Source of the DNA: Flavobacteriaceae bacterium UBA3159
Lineage (GTDB): Bacteria; Bacteroidota; Bacteroidia; Flavobacteriales; Flavobacteriaceae
Direction of reading: 5' to 3'
Assembly (NCBI GenBank): GCA_002364535.1
Contig: DEYL01000017.1
Coordinates: forward strand, 34,850 to 98,849
Length of the DNA stretch: 64,000 nt
The position numbers and the translations under genes are program-made. The notes beneath the pieces are model-generated. The model searched no databases, had not been told where the DNA came from, and saw only the letters and a list, made by a program, of their open reading frames with translations. Within the stretch, counting starts at the first letter, position 1. The number at the start of each line of letters is the position of its first letter. Of this stretch, positions 45,546-55,524 are shown in pieces.

Positions 45546-46367
45546 TTAACGTGATCTGAAGCGCTGGCCCCCACCACCTTGCCCACGGTTTCTGCGATAC
45601 ACCTCACGCATTTCTGCAATCTTTTCCGTTCGAATTTTACTGTACTCATCGGCGGTTACAACAGTTCCTTTAGAGGGAACTTTGATTTTCATTTTTTCCT
45701 TAGGATTCATGACAACTTTGGTACACAGCAGGGTAGTATTGTTGGTGTTAATTTCAAGAATAAGCCCTGGTAAACCTCCGTGTTTGTAGGGGCCGGTTGA
45801 AACGGGAATCTGAGGGGTAAACCAAGCATTAATATTGACTGTCTTCATTTTGGGTTTACTGTCTTCAGTGCTTTGCCTGCCAAACTGAAAAACCTCTTGG
45901 GGTTCCTCTCTGCTCATTGTTGCTTTGTATACAGTATAATTTCCGATTTGCTTCGACTCCCCCGAAAGCACCCACTTGCTCTTAGGCAGACTGTCTTTGA
46001 TTAAGAAAATTTTCCCGAAAAGCTCCACTCGATTGGTAAAGGTTTTTACCGCAAATTCTTTGTGTAAAATACCTTGAAAAGGACTCATAAACGATAAAAA
46101 ATTAAACCGTCCATTCCCTCCAGAGTTTTCCAGACGTTTCTCCTCGTAAAACAAGGAAGCAGTGCTGTTAAAATCCAATTCATAGTTCTTTTCCAGATTG
46201 GACTTCATACGCTCCATAATTCTTTGTTTCCTCTCAGGGGGGATGTTTTCCCCGAAATTGGGATCCATTTTGGTTTTTGACATATAGTAGGCTTTCCCCT
46301 GAAACTCTTGAGCAAATGTGATTGTTAATGAGAAAATGATAAGGGATAGGAAAGTGAAATTTTTCAT
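45546..46367 (-). CDS. GLPGLI-family secreted protein
   Basis: A 273-residue protein with a signal peptide (residues 1-19) and the name-giving GLPGLI at residues 198-203 in GPYKHGGLPGLILEI. The C-terminus is Gly/Arg-rich (RNRGQGGGGQRFRSR). GLPGLI proteins are surface or periplasmic and are encoded next to beta-barrel receptors; the function is not known. First gene of the two-gene operon with the barrel. Confidence 0.9.
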   Translation of the reverse strand: MKNFTFLSLIIFSLTITFAQEFQGKAYYMSKTKMDPNFGENIPPERKQRIMERMKSNLEKNYELDFNSTASLFYEEKRLENSGGNGRFNFLSFMSPFQGILHKEFAVKTFTNRVELFGKIFLIKDSLPKSKWVLSGESKQIGNYTVYKATMSREEPQEVFQFGRQSTEDSKPKMKTVNINAWFTPQIPVSTGPYKHGGLPGLILEINTNNTTLLCTKVVMNPKEKMKIKVPSKGTVVTADEYSKIRTEKIAEMREVYRRNRGQGGGGQRFRSR

Positions 46368-46509
46368 TAATTTAAATTTATGTTGTTTTGACTGTTTATT
46401 TGTGATAGGGTTTAATCCAATTTTTTTTTAAAATTTATAAATTATATATTAGATACCATTGAGTTAGATGACAATACTTTGGTGACCGTTTGAAAAAAAA
46501 TGTAATATC

Positions 46510-47979
46510 ATGAAAAAAACAAATAATAAAAAGAACAATAACCGGAGAGACTTTATTCGAAAAACGGGAGTATCCATAGGATCACTGATGGTTCTTCCCA
46601 GCCACGTTCTCTTTGCCAAAAAAGAAGTTAGGAATGCCTCAGGTCAAGTCATACAAAAGGCGGTAGTCCTTCCTAATGACAAGGTCAATCTGGCTTGTTG
46701 TGGTGTTGGAAATAGAGGAGCAAGCGTGGTGAGAGATCTCTATGCTACGGGTGCAGCCAATGTAGTAGCCCTGTGCGATGTAAATATGGGAGGCAAAAAG
46801 ACCCTCAAAACCATGGACATTCACAAAAAAGCAAAACAATACCAAGATTTTAGAACCCTATTCGATGAAATGGGAGATGAAATTGATGCCGTTAGTGTCG
46901 CTACTCCTGATTTTTCCCATTTTCCCATTACCATACTGGCCATGTCTTTGGGGAAACATGTTTATGTCGAAAAGCCATTGACAAGAACCTTTCAAGAGTC
47001 TGAAATGTTGATCAGAGCTGCAAAAAAATTTAATGTCGCCACACAAATGGGCAATCAAGGCCATTGTCAGGACAATTATTATCAATTCAAAACATGGGTT
47101 GAAAAGGGAATCATCAATGAAGTGAAGGAAATCACCACCCACATGAATGGGAGACGTCGCTGGCATGGATGGGATACCCAGATGAGGAAATTTCCTGTTG
47201 GAGGAAAAATCCCCAAAACCTTAGATTGGGACATTTGGCATATGGCTTATCCCCATCACGATTTTCACAAAGACTTTATCGACGGACAGTGGCGGTGCTG
47301 GTATGCTTTTGGAAACGGTGCTTTGGGCGACTGGGGTGCCCACATTATGGATGGTTTTCATCAGTTCTTAGAGTTGGGCTTACCGCAAAAAATTGAACCA
47401 AAAAAGCTAACCGGACACAACGATTTGTTCTATCCTCAATCTTCAACTTTAGCATTCCATTTTCCTAAGAGGGGGGACATGCCCAAAGTAAAAGTTACCT
47501 GGTGTGACGGTGAGGAAAACCTGCCAGAAGTACCAGAAAACTACGGAGATATAGAGATTGATACTGGGGCAAAAACCAAGAAAGGAATGGTAAAACCCAA
47601 AAAACTCAGACCCGGAAAAGTGATTTACGGCAAAGACCTTACCTTTAGAGGTGGCTCCCACAGCAGGACACTGAGTATACTTCCCGGCGAAAATGCAAAA
47701 GACATTCAAAACAACCTACCAGAATACCACAAAAGTGAAACCAATCACTTTATGAATTTTCTGAATGCATCCCGAGGATTAGAAAAAACACTCTCTCCCT
47801 TCGAGGTGTCTGCTCCTTTGAGTCAAGTTTTTTGCCTCGGTACAATTGCACAACAACTCAACCAAACCATTGTGTTTGACAGAAAAACAAAAACCATCAC
47901 CAATAACGCTATGGCCAATCAACTTTTAAAAAGTTATCCTCCAAGAAATGGATGGGAGGAATTTTATAAATTGGCTTAA
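46510..47979 (+). CDS. Tat-exported Gfo/Idh/MocA oxidoreductase
   Basis: A 489-residue NAD(P)-dependent sugar oxidoreductase with a twin-arginine signal (Arg12-Arg13 in NNRRDFIRKTG). The Rossmann motif GVGNRGASVV is near residue 62 and HVYVEKPLTR near 160 is the family's catalytic Lys signature. Members act on inositol, sugars or sugar acids, and exported forms are common next to sulfatases. The stop overlaps the EamA ATG by one base (TAATG). Confidence 0.88.
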   Translation: MKKTNNKKNNNRRDFIRKTGVSIGSLMVLPSHVLFAKKEVRNASGQVIQKAVVLPNDKVNLACCGVGNRGASVVRDLYATGAANVVALCDVNMGGKKTLKTMDIHKKAKQYQDFRTLFDEMGDEIDAVSVATPDFSHFPITILAMSLGKHVYVEKPLTRTFQESEMLIRAAKKFNVATQMGNQGHCQDNYYQFKTWVEKGIINEVKEITTHMNGRRRWHGWDTQMRKFPVGGKIPKTLDWDIWHMAYPHHDFHKDFIDGQWRCWYAFGNGALGDWGAHIMDGFHQFLELGLPQKIEPKKLTGHNDLFYPQSSTLAFHFPKRGDMPKVKVTWCDGEENLPEVPENYGDIEIDTGAKTKKGMVKPKKLRPGKVIYGKDLTFRGGSHSRTLSILPGENAKDIQNNLPEYHKSETNHFMNFLNASRGLEKTLSPFEVSAPLSQVFCLGTIAQQLNQTIVFDRKTKTITNNAMANQLLKSYPPRNGWEEFYKLA

Positions 47980-48839
47980 TGCAAAAAAAACAATATTTAA
48001 AAAATCTAATTCAGCTCAATTTTGCTGTTTTAATGATTAGTACATCGGGAACCCTGGGGCGGTATATCGAGCTTCCTGTTCCTTTAATCATTTTCTTAAG
48101 AGCCGCTATAGGAGGTGTGTTTTTATACCTTTTCTGCAAGTGGAAAAAACTGAGTTTTACAATTCATAAAAAAGACCGGAGGACTGTCTTTTTCAGTGGG
48201 GTATTGATGGGGTTACATTGGATCCTCTATTTTATTTCCTTGAAAATGTCGACCGTAGCCATAGGAATGCTTTCTGTGTTTACTTATCCCGCTATCACTA
48301 CTTTACTAGAACCCCTTATGCTCAATAGTAAATTCAAAATATCGAATCTGCTTTTAGGGTTAATGGTTTTGGCGGGTATTTATTTTTTAGCCCCCGAAAT
48401 CAGTTTAGAAAACGATCAATTCAAAGCCATCGGTTTTGGGGTTTTATCAGCTTTTTGTTATTCCATCCGAAACATCTACATGAAATCTAAGTCTTCGGAA
48501 TATGAGGGGTCTATTCTGATGGTTTACCAACTTATCATCGTTACGGTATTGCTCTCCCCTGTGTTTTTGGTTTATAACACTTCAGGCTTGGAATCATCAC
48601 TTCCTGCAATTTTAATTCTTGCAATACTGACCACAGCTGCGGGTCACACATTGTTTATCTACAGTTTTAGAAATTTCACCATCAGTACTGCCAGTATCAT
48701 CAGCGGTGTGCAACCTATTTACGGGATTATCATTGGAATGATTGTTTTGGCAGAATACCCTGCTTTGAGTACCATCTTTGGTGGTGTGCTGATTTTAGGC
48801 ACGGTACTGATCGAAAGCATACGTAACTTTAAAGAATAA
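47979..48839 (+). CDS. EamA/DMT-family transporter
   Basis: A 286-residue inner-membrane protein with about ten helices in two EamA repeats (N half to about residue 145, C half from ISLENDQF to the end). Such transporters export or import metabolites, including sugars and amino acids. It starts inside the stop codon of the Gfo/Idh gene and precedes a sulfatase by 7 bases, so it belongs to that operon. Confidence 0.88.
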   Translation: MQKKQYLKNLIQLNFAVLMISTSGTLGRYIELPVPLIIFLRAAIGGVFLYLFCKWKKLSFTIHKKDRRTVFFSGVLMGLHWILYFISLKMSTVAIGMLSVFTYPAITTLLEPLMLNSKFKISNLLLGLMVLAGIYFLAPEISLENDQFKAIGFGVLSAFCYSIRNIYMKSKSSEYEGSILMVYQLIIVTVLLSPVFLVYNTSGLESSLPAILILAILTTAAGHTLFIYSFRNFTISTASIISGVQPIYGIIIGMIVLAEYPALSTIFGGVLILGTVLIESIRNFKE

Positions 48840-48846
48840 TACACCT

Positions 48847-50412
48847 ATGAGAATTATATCTTTTTCGCTGGTTTTATTTGCTATTTGGAGTTGTGGAAAA
48901 GTTACAACTCCCCCCAATTTTCTGCTCATTGTGGTAGACGACTTAGGCCACAAGGATTTGAGTGTCACTGGAAGTGATTTTTATGAAACACCCAACATCG
49001 ACAGAATTGCCCATGAGGGCACGCACTTTACCCAAGGCCATGCCAATGCCTCGGTATGCAGTCCCTCTAGGGCAAGTTTGTTGACTGGAATGTACCCAAC
49101 GGTTCACGGCATAACCGATTGGATTGGCGCAAAATACGGAACAGATTGGAGGTCGGTGGGACGCAAGACCAAATTGTTGCCCAGTAACTATGTAAAGCAC
49201 CTCCCCTTTGAAATGACGACGCTGGCTGAAGTGTTTAAAACACAACAGTACAAAACTTTTTTTGCCGGTAAATGGCACCTTGGTTCTATGGAACAGCAAT
49301 CCCTTCCTACCGATCACGGTTTTGAGACCAACAAAGGGGGATACCATCGTGGAGGCCCCTATTCCGGGGGTTACTTTTCTCCTTTTAACAACCCTTTTTT
49401 AGAGGATAAAACAGAGGAAAAAGGGATGACGCTCTCCATGAAATTGGCCCTAGAGACAGCGGACTTTATAAAGGCAAACAACGACAAACCCTTCTTCGTG
49501 TATTTGAGTTTTTATGCTGTTCATGCACCCATTCAAACCACCAAAGAAAAATGGATCAAATACCAAAAAAAGGCTGTGAATCAAGGAATTTTGGAAGAGG
49601 GATTTGAAATGGAAAAAAGGCTACCCATAAGAATCAAACAAGACAATCCTGTTTATGCCGGTCTATTGGAACAAACGGATGAGGCTGTAGGTCATGTTTT
49701 AAACACTCTGGATGCACTTAAGCTGAATGATAATACCGTTGTTGTTTTTGTATCTGACAATGGAGGTGTGTCGGCAGGCGATGATTATGCAACCAGTAAT
49801 CTGCCATTGCGCGGCGGTAAAGGCTATCAATGGGAGGCAGGTACCCGTATCCCGTTTTTTATCAAAGCACCCCAAATCCAAAATGTCTTAAAAAAAGTGA
49901 ATATACCTGTTACCGGGGCTGATTTGTTCCCTACATTGTTGGAATTGGCAGGGATCGAAAACTCCACCGATGTGGATGGAAAAAGTTTGGTGCCACTGTT
50001 AAAGAAAGAAGATTTTGAGGAGCGTTCTCTTTTTTGGCATTATCCTCATTATGGAAATCAAGGAGGAGATCCCAGTGCCATAATCCGAAAAGGAGATTGG
50101 AAGCTGATCCACTATTTTGAAGATGGAAAAAACGAATTGTATCACCTGGGTGAAGACATGGGAGAAGCCAACAATATTATTGATCGACATCCTGAGGAGG
50201 GAATGGCCCTTACAAATGAATTGGAAAGCTGGCTCAGCTCAACAGGCGCAAAAATTCCTGAAATAGACCCATTACACAACGAGGAAGAGGAAAAAGAATG
50301 GTTGGGTAAACACAAACAAAAAATGAAATCAAAAGTTGAAAAACGGAGGGCTTTTCAACTCAGCCCAAATTATCTACCCAATGAGGACTGGTGGGGAAGC
50401 ACCATTGACTAA
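48847..50412 (+). CDS. Type I sulfatase, lipoprotein
   Basis: A 521-residue arylsulfatase-family enzyme. The sulfatase motif CSPSR begins at Cys71, to be converted to formylglycine by a maturase not in the window; GMYPTVHGITDW and the metal-binding VVDDLG and FVSDNGG blocks are present. A lipobox at Cys16 (AIWSC) predicts membrane anchoring. It likely removes sulfate from an algal polysaccharide fragment. It converges on the CE15-like gene with a 4-base overlap. Confidence 0.92.
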   Translation: MRIISFSLVLFAIWSCGKVTTPPNFLLIVVDDLGHKDLSVTGSDFYETPNIDRIAHEGTHFTQGHANASVCSPSRASLLTGMYPTVHGITDWIGAKYGTDWRSVGRKTKLLPSNYVKHLPFEMTTLAEVFKTQQYKTFFAGKWHLGSMEQQSLPTDHGFETNKGGYHRGGPYSGGYFSPFNNPFLEDKTEEKGMTLSMKLALETADFIKANNDKPFFVYLSFYAVHAPIQTTKEKWIKYQKKAVNQGILEEGFEMEKRLPIRIKQDNPVYAGLLEQTDEAVGHVLNTLDALKLNDNTVVVFVSDNGGVSAGDDYATSNLPLRGGKGYQWEAGTRIPFFIKAPQIQNVLKKVNIPVTGADLFPTLLELAGIENSTDVDGKSLVPLLKKEDFEERSLFWHYPHYGNQGGDPSAIIRKGDWKLIHYFEDGKNELYHLGEDMGEANNIIDRHPEEGMALTNELESWLSSTGAKIPEIDPLHNEEEEKEWLGKHKQKMKSKVEKRRAFQLSPNYLPNEDWWGSTID

Positions 50413-51683
50413 TTGGATTGGAAGTGCTGATCCGCAAACTTGATGTATTGCTCCCAGTCGAAGTCGGTGACATCGTGTTTTCCTTTTCTCAAATGATACC
50501 CGACAGATCCGTGGAAGGGGGTATTAACGGGAGGTAATTTTTCCATTACAATGCCCTTTTTTCCATAGAGACGATAGATGGGCGATGCCTCTTTGGCCGC
50601 CAAAAACTCACCTTTGGGATCTGCCCATGAATCTTGACTTGCACTGGCCACATAGACCGGCCTGGGAGCGATCAGTGCAATGAGCATGTGTTGATCAACC
50701 TCCAATGCAGTTTCATTTTCATTAAAGTTGTGGAAGTTTTTGGCAAACCAATGGGGATAGTTAGTGTTGATGTCTGATACCTTTTCACCAAACCTTCTTC
50801 TGGAGAGTGCTGCTCCACCACATCCGGAGTTATTGGAAATGACAATGCTAAAACGCCGGTCATTTGCCCCGGCCCATAATGCGGTTTTTCCCAAACGTGA
50901 ATGCCCGAACAGTATTACTTTTTTATGATCCACCAATACCTCAGTCTCTAAAAAATCCATTATCCTCGACATTCCCCATGCCCAAGCCGACAGGGAACCC
51001 CATTCGTTTTTAGCAGGAGTCGTTTGTCCCGTTTTATAAAAAATCGCATGAATCCCATCGGAAAAATCATTTTTATCTGGATCAACATTGTTGTAATCGA
51101 TTGTTACCAAACCATAACCTGCATCAATCATTTTGTCTATGGCCCATCGAGAAGTACGTCCACCTCTTCCGCTTACATTAAATTTTTTGAGTTCCTCCCC
51201 ACTCAATTCACTTTCTTTTTTTCCATTGATCAAAATGGCAGAGTCGGGACTCACCGAATGATTTCCCTTAAAATTATAAGCCAAAAATACCGGTGATTTC
51301 TTTTTTCCAGCGGGCAGGTAGATCAGTAAGGACATACTTACGGATTTATTCCCTTTTTTAAAATTTAGGTTGACTTGCTTGCGGATGGCCTTGCCTCCCA
51401 AAGCAGCCGGTTCATCATCTAAGACCTCCACATTATGAAAATCGAGTTGACCGGGAACCACACCATAAACCTGGTTTGCAAAATAGGAATGGATCTCAGG
51501 TCGTCTCAAACGCTCCCATTCGGAAGAAGTATCGATTTCCATACCATCCTTGGAAGTGAATAGATGGGGTAATTTATATGAGGGGACATCCGCCTCATTT
51601 TTGATAGTAGGGGTCGTTTTTTGGGCAGAAAGCTGATAAGAGAAAACCAGAACGATAAAACTAAATAGGGTTTTTTGAATCAT
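50409..51683 (-). CDS. CE15-like glucuronoyl esterase
   Basis: A 424-residue secreted hydrolase (signal peptide about residues 1-20, ending QLSAQ). The CE15 nucleophile motif GHSRLGKTALW has Ser262, and the His403 region YHLRKGKHDVTDFDW matches glucuronoyl esterases, with ALIAPRPVYVASASQDSWADP carrying the acid region. Known members cleave ester links of methyl-glucuronate. The longer frame from 51779 adds a non-signal stretch, so I take the ATG at 51683. Confidence 0.85.
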   Translation of the reverse strand: MIQKTLFSFIVLVFSYQLSAQKTTPTIKNEADVPSYKLPHLFTSKDGMEIDTSSEWERLRRPEIHSYFANQVYGVVPGQLDFHNVEVLDDEPAALGGKAIRKQVNLNFKKGNKSVSMSLLIYLPAGKKKSPVFLAYNFKGNHSVSPDSAILINGKKESELSGEELKKFNVSGRGGRTSRWAIDKMIDAGYGLVTIDYNNVDPDKNDFSDGIHAIFYKTGQTTPAKNEWGSLSAWAWGMSRIMDFLETEVLVDHKKVILFGHSRLGKTALWAGANDRRFSIVISNNSGCGGAALSRRRFGEKVSDINTNYPHWFAKNFHNFNENETALEVDQHMLIALIAPRPVYVASASQDSWADPKGEFLAAKEASPIYRLYGKKGIVMEKLPPVNTPFHGSVGYHLRKGKHDVTDFDWEQYIKFADQHFQSN

Positions 51684-52068
51684 GATACAATCATTTATAA
51701 TTTTAAATATACAAAATTGAAGGAGGAGTCGTTTGACTCGACCCCTAAGGTCAATAAAACACAGTCGAATAAAAGCCAAATTGAATGAATGTTAAAGATG
51801 AAATTGAAAAAAATGGAAAAAAGAACACTTTACAAGCTTGTAATTTATGACAAAAATGATAATTTGATGGACATGTATAATTTAACAAAGCCTCTAAATA
51901 AGTGAGACAAAAGCATTTAAATTTAGTATTTTAAGACTCTTGGTAGGTAAAATTTACTGAGGACTACCCCATGAATGTAAAATATTTGTAAATTTTAAAG
52001 AGTAAAAAAACAGGCTGTATGGGACATATTAAAGCAGGCAGATGTTCCACTTGTCGCCCATATTATTT
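51684..52068. other. Intergenic region
   Basis: About 385 bases between divergent genes. It contains a small inverted repeat GAGTC-GTTT-GACTC at 51726-51739 and otherwise no gene or repeat I can support. Promoters for both neighbours should be here. Confidence 0.4.
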
Positions 52069-52770
52069 ATGAAACACATTCCTTTTATTTTGGCTTTACT
52101 GCTTATCTTTCTTATAGGAGGCTGTTCTCTAGAACATCAATACAAAAAGTTCAAGAGCACTTTTGAAAAAGACATCCAAAAACTGGAACAACTCACAGAC
52201 GATACTGACAAAGAAGACTACCTCCTTTTTATTGGCAGTTCCAGTGTAAGAAGATGGTACACCATTGAAGATGATATGTCCCCTTATTCGGTAGTAAAAA
52301 GAGGTTATGGCGGGGCACACTATTATGACCTGATCCACTATGTAGAGCGCTTGATCAAAAACAAAGAAAAAGCCAAAGCGGTAATTCTTTTTGTGGCCAA
52401 CGACATTACTGGTTCGAGCACTAAGGGCAAATTCCACAGCGACTTGACTCCCTTCGAAATCAAAAAACTATTTAAAGCCATTACCCAAAAAATTCATAAA
52501 AACTTGTCCGATGATATGCCCATATACGTCATAGAAACCACCCCCACCCCTAGTAGATGGAGGGTCTGGGATCAGATTGCAAGCGCCAACGAACTCATTC
52601 AATCTTATACAGAAACAAAAAGCAACCTTCACTTTATCCCCACCAGAGATGCTTTTCTCAATCAAAGAGGCTTGCCCATAGGCAAATATTTTGTCAAAGA
52701 CAGCTTACACCTCAGCGAGACAGGTTACGACTTATGGGGGGAAATCATCAAAAAAAATCTGGAACAATAG
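52069..52770 (+). CDS. SGNH/GDSL-family hydrolase, lipoprotein
   Basis: A 233-residue predicted lipoprotein (lipobox LIGGC, Cys19) of the SGNH fold. The nucleophile block is FIGSSSVRRW (Ser57), the Gly-Asn of later blocks is seen in FVANDITGSS, and DSLHLSETGYDLWG supplies the catalytic Asp-His pair. Likely deacetylates carbohydrates. It precedes a sulfatase by 9 bases. The ATG at 52069 gives the signal sequence; an earlier ATG at 52042 does not. Confidence 0.85.
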   Translation: MKHIPFILALLLIFLIGGCSLEHQYKKFKSTFEKDIQKLEQLTDDTDKEDYLLFIGSSSVRRWYTIEDDMSPYSVVKRGYGGAHYYDLIHYVERLIKNKEKAKAVILFVANDITGSSTKGKFHSDLTPFEIKKLFKAITQKIHKNLSDDMPIYVIETTPTPSRWRVWDQIASANELIQSYTETKSNLHFIPTRDAFLNQRGLPIGKYFVKDSLHLSETGYDLWGEIIKKNLEQ

Positions 52771-52779
52771 TATTCAAAA

Positions 52780-54525
52780 ATGAAGCGAAAATCTAAATTA
52801 AGCCTGTTCTTCTTGATTATGCTGTTACTGACTGCCTGCAAAATGACTAAAACAAAGAAACCGCTCAACATATTATGGTTGGTAGCGGAAGATCTTAGTC
52901 CATACTACCTCAACGCATATGGGGATTCCAGAGCTCCAACCCCTAATTTGGATCGCTTGGCCAAAGAGGGGGTGGTTTACACTCACAATTTTTCTGTATC
53001 CGGTGTTTGTTCTCCCAGCCGAGCTACTTTGGCTACCGGATTGTACCCCAACTCCTTTGGAGCTCAAAATATGCGTACCCTGAATCAACAAGCTGCAGCC
53101 AGAGAAATTGGCATTATAAACTATCAGGCCGTCCCCCCTGCTGAGGTAAAAATGGTTAGTGAGATCATGCGTGAAAATGGATATTACACCACCAATAATC
53201 CCAAAGAAGATTATCAATTTTTCAAATCAGAGTTGGCATGGGACGAATCCAGTATCTATGCACATTGGAGAAACAGACCTGAAGACGAAACACCATTTTT
53301 TTCTATTTTTAATTTCTCTGTATGTCATGAATCAAGAATGTGGAACTTTAAAGAACATACTTTTGATGGAGATCAATTCCCGCCCGACAGAAATATTAAG
53401 AAAGGAAATGAAAAAAATGAAAATTCCAACGTGCCTCTATTGGTTCCAAAAGATTTAGAAGTGAAAGTCCCTCCCTATCTCCCTCAAAACGAAATTGGAG
53501 AGAACGCCATGAGACGGATGTACACCAATATCATCCGAATGGACAAAGGAGTAGGTAAAATTCTTGACCAATTGGAAGAGGATGGTCTTTTGGATCAAAC
53601 CATTGTCATGTGGTACTCGGATCATGGAGGGCCACTCCCTAGACAAAAAAGGTTGTTGTATGACTCTGGACTTCGCGTACCACTCATCATCCGCTACCCT
53701 GATGGTTCTCGTGCCGGGGAAAGAGACGATCGATTGATCAGTTTTGTTGACTTCCCTCCCACCCTACTGTCGATGGCAGGAATTCCAGCGCCAAGCTATA
53801 TGCAAGGGCAAGCTTTTGAAGGTGCATTTAGCGTCAAAACCGCCAGAACTTATATTCACGGACATGCAGATCGTTTTGATGAAAGGGTGGATATGATTCG
53901 TGCCGTAAGAAACAAGCGGTTCAAATATTTAAAAAACTTTCACCCCGACCGACCCTACTACTTACCGGTGGCTTATCGAGAGAAAATGGAGGTCATGCAA
54001 GAGCTGTTGCGAATGCGAGATGCCGGAACCTTAGACGAGTACCAAGCCCAGTGGTTCAGAACATCCAAAGTGGAGGAAGAACTTTTTGACACAGAAAATG
54101 ACCCACACGAATTGAACAACATCGCAGGTGATCCCGCCTATGCTGATGTATTGGCTTCGCTAAGAGCAGAATGCGAGCGGTGGATAAAGGCCATTGATGA
54201 CAAAGGATTCATAGACGAAGTAGCTTTGATCAGGACTTTTTATCCCAATGGTAAAGCCCAATTGACCGATGCTCCCATCATTGATATAAAAAATAGCAAA
54301 GTAACAGTAAGCTGTCCTACTCTCGGAGCAAGGATTGGCTATAGATATACCTCAGAAAAAGTTCCCTATAAAGGTTGGGAGATTTACACGGAACCCATTG
54401 AGGAAAAGGCGAATGACACTTTGGAGATCATCACCCACCGATTGGGCTATAAATATGGAATAACAACTTTAGCTAATGGAATTATAGGAAAAACCGTTTA
54501 CCCTCCCAATAGACATGACAAATAA
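52780..54525 (+). CDS. Type I sulfatase, lipoprotein
   Basis: A 581-residue enzyme. CSPSR begins at Cys77 (GVCSPSRATLATG), the AEDLSPYYLNAYGD and WYSDHGGPLPRQKR blocks bind calcium and substrate, and a lipobox ends at Cys20. The long C-terminal extension (from about residue 480, with beta-rich ISNSKVTVSC-like sequence) is unusual for a short sulfatase. Probably co-transcribed with the SGNH hydrolase. Confidence 0.92.
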   Translation: MKRKSKLSLFFLIMLLLTACKMTKTKKPLNILWLVAEDLSPYYLNAYGDSRAPTPNLDRLAKEGVVYTHNFSVSGVCSPSRATLATGLYPNSFGAQNMRTLNQQAAAREIGIINYQAVPPAEVKMVSEIMRENGYYTTNNPKEDYQFFKSELAWDESSIYAHWRNRPEDETPFFSIFNFSVCHESRMWNFKEHTFDGDQFPPDRNIKKGNEKNENSNVPLLVPKDLEVKVPPYLPQNEIGENAMRRMYTNIIRMDKGVGKILDQLEEDGLLDQTIVMWYSDHGGPLPRQKRLLYDSGLRVPLIIRYPDGSRAGERDDRLISFVDFPPTLLSMAGIPAPSYMQGQAFEGAFSVKTARTYIHGHADRFDERVDMIRAVRNKRFKYLKNFHPDRPYYLPVAYREKMEVMQELLRMRDAGTLDEYQAQWFRTSKVEEELFDTENDPHELNNIAGDPAYADVLASLRAECERWIKAIDDKGFIDEVALIRTFYPNGKAQLTDAPIIDIKNSKVTVSCPTLGARIGYRYTSEKVPYKGWEIYTEPIEEKANDTLEIITHRLGYKYGITTLANGIIGKTVYPPNRHDK

Positions 54526-54655
54526 AAAATAAAAAAATCAAATGAATTTTTAACTTTAACTCAGGACAAATTCTCAGTATTCCATTATTTATTTTTGGAA
54601 TCCATCTTTTTTTTAGAAATTTAAATACTATTTCTATTTTTAAAACCCGAAAATT

Positions 54656-55474
54656 ATGATCCAATTTTTATTGATTTTGAGCCATGTATTATTTCAACAG
54701 GCCGAACCCATCAAAGCCATATCCTATAACATACGTTACAACAACCCCAAAGATGGGATGAATGTTTGGGAAAACCGCAGGGAGACTGTCGCTTCTTTAT
54801 TGAAGGAAGAGAATGCTGATTTTGTGGGCTTACAAGAGGTGGTTTACCCTCAATTGCAGGATTTGATTGAAGCATTAAAAAGCTATGAACATATCGGAGT
54901 GGGAAGAAAAGATGGGAAAACAAAAGGGGAATACAGTCCCATTTTCTATCAAAAAGAAAAATATAAGCTTTTGGAATCCAATACCTTTTGGTTATCCGAA
55001 ACCCCGGACACCGTCTCCAAAGGTTGGGATGCCTCCTTGGAACGCATCTGCACTTACGGACTTTTCCAAAACCGAATGACCCAAGAGAAAATTTGGGTTT
55101 TTAACACCCATTTTGATCACCGAGGAGTGGTGGCAAGAGAGAAATCAATTGATCTGATTACCGAAAAGGTAACAGTGCTAAATCAAGAAGATTTACCACT
55201 TATCATCACGGGAGATTTCAACTTAACACCCGATCAAACACCCATCCAAAAAATGCAATCTGATTTTGAAGATGCACAAAAAAATATTGCCACATCAGAC
55301 CCTTATTACGCTACTTCTAATAGCTTCAATACTGAAAAAACAAGTAAAAAGAGGATTGATTATATCTTTATTAAAGGTTTAAAAACCCTTAACGCCCAAC
55401 ACCTTTACAAGAAAACTCCTATGGGAGGTTGGGCCTCTGACCATCATCCTGTGATTGTTACCCTCAAAAAATAA
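54656..55474 (+). CDS. Endonuclease/exonuclease/phosphatase-family protein
   Basis: A 272-residue EEP-fold enzyme. The metal ligands and active residues are in AISYNIRYNN, LQEVV (Glu61), THFDHRG, TGDFNLTPD and the C-terminal SDHHPV (261-266). A weak hydrophobic N-terminus suggests export. Members cleave phosphodiester or phosphate esters; in PULs their role is not settled. Confidence 0.88.
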   Translation: MIQFLLILSHVLFQQAEPIKAISYNIRYNNPKDGMNVWENRRETVASLLKEENADFVGLQEVVYPQLQDLIEALKSYEHIGVGRKDGKTKGEYSPIFYQKEKYKLLESNTFWLSETPDTVSKGWDASLERICTYGLFQNRMTQEKIWVFNTHFDHRGVVAREKSIDLITEKVTVLNQEDLPLIITGDFNLTPDQTPIQKMQSDFEDAQKNIATSDPYYATSNSFNTEKTSKKRIDYIFIKGLKTLNAQHLYKKTPMGGWASDHHPVIVTLKK

Positions 55475-55481
55475 CAGCATT

Positions 55482-55508
55482 AAAAGCTCTACTTGATTGA
55501 GGGCTTTT
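55482..55508. terminator. Bidirectional terminator
   Basis: AAAAGCTCT at 55482-55490 pairs with AGGGCTTTT at 55500-55508 (one G-T wobble) around a 9-nt loop, between convergent genes. Confidence 0.65.
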
Positions 55509-55524
55509 AGTTTAAGTGAATGGG

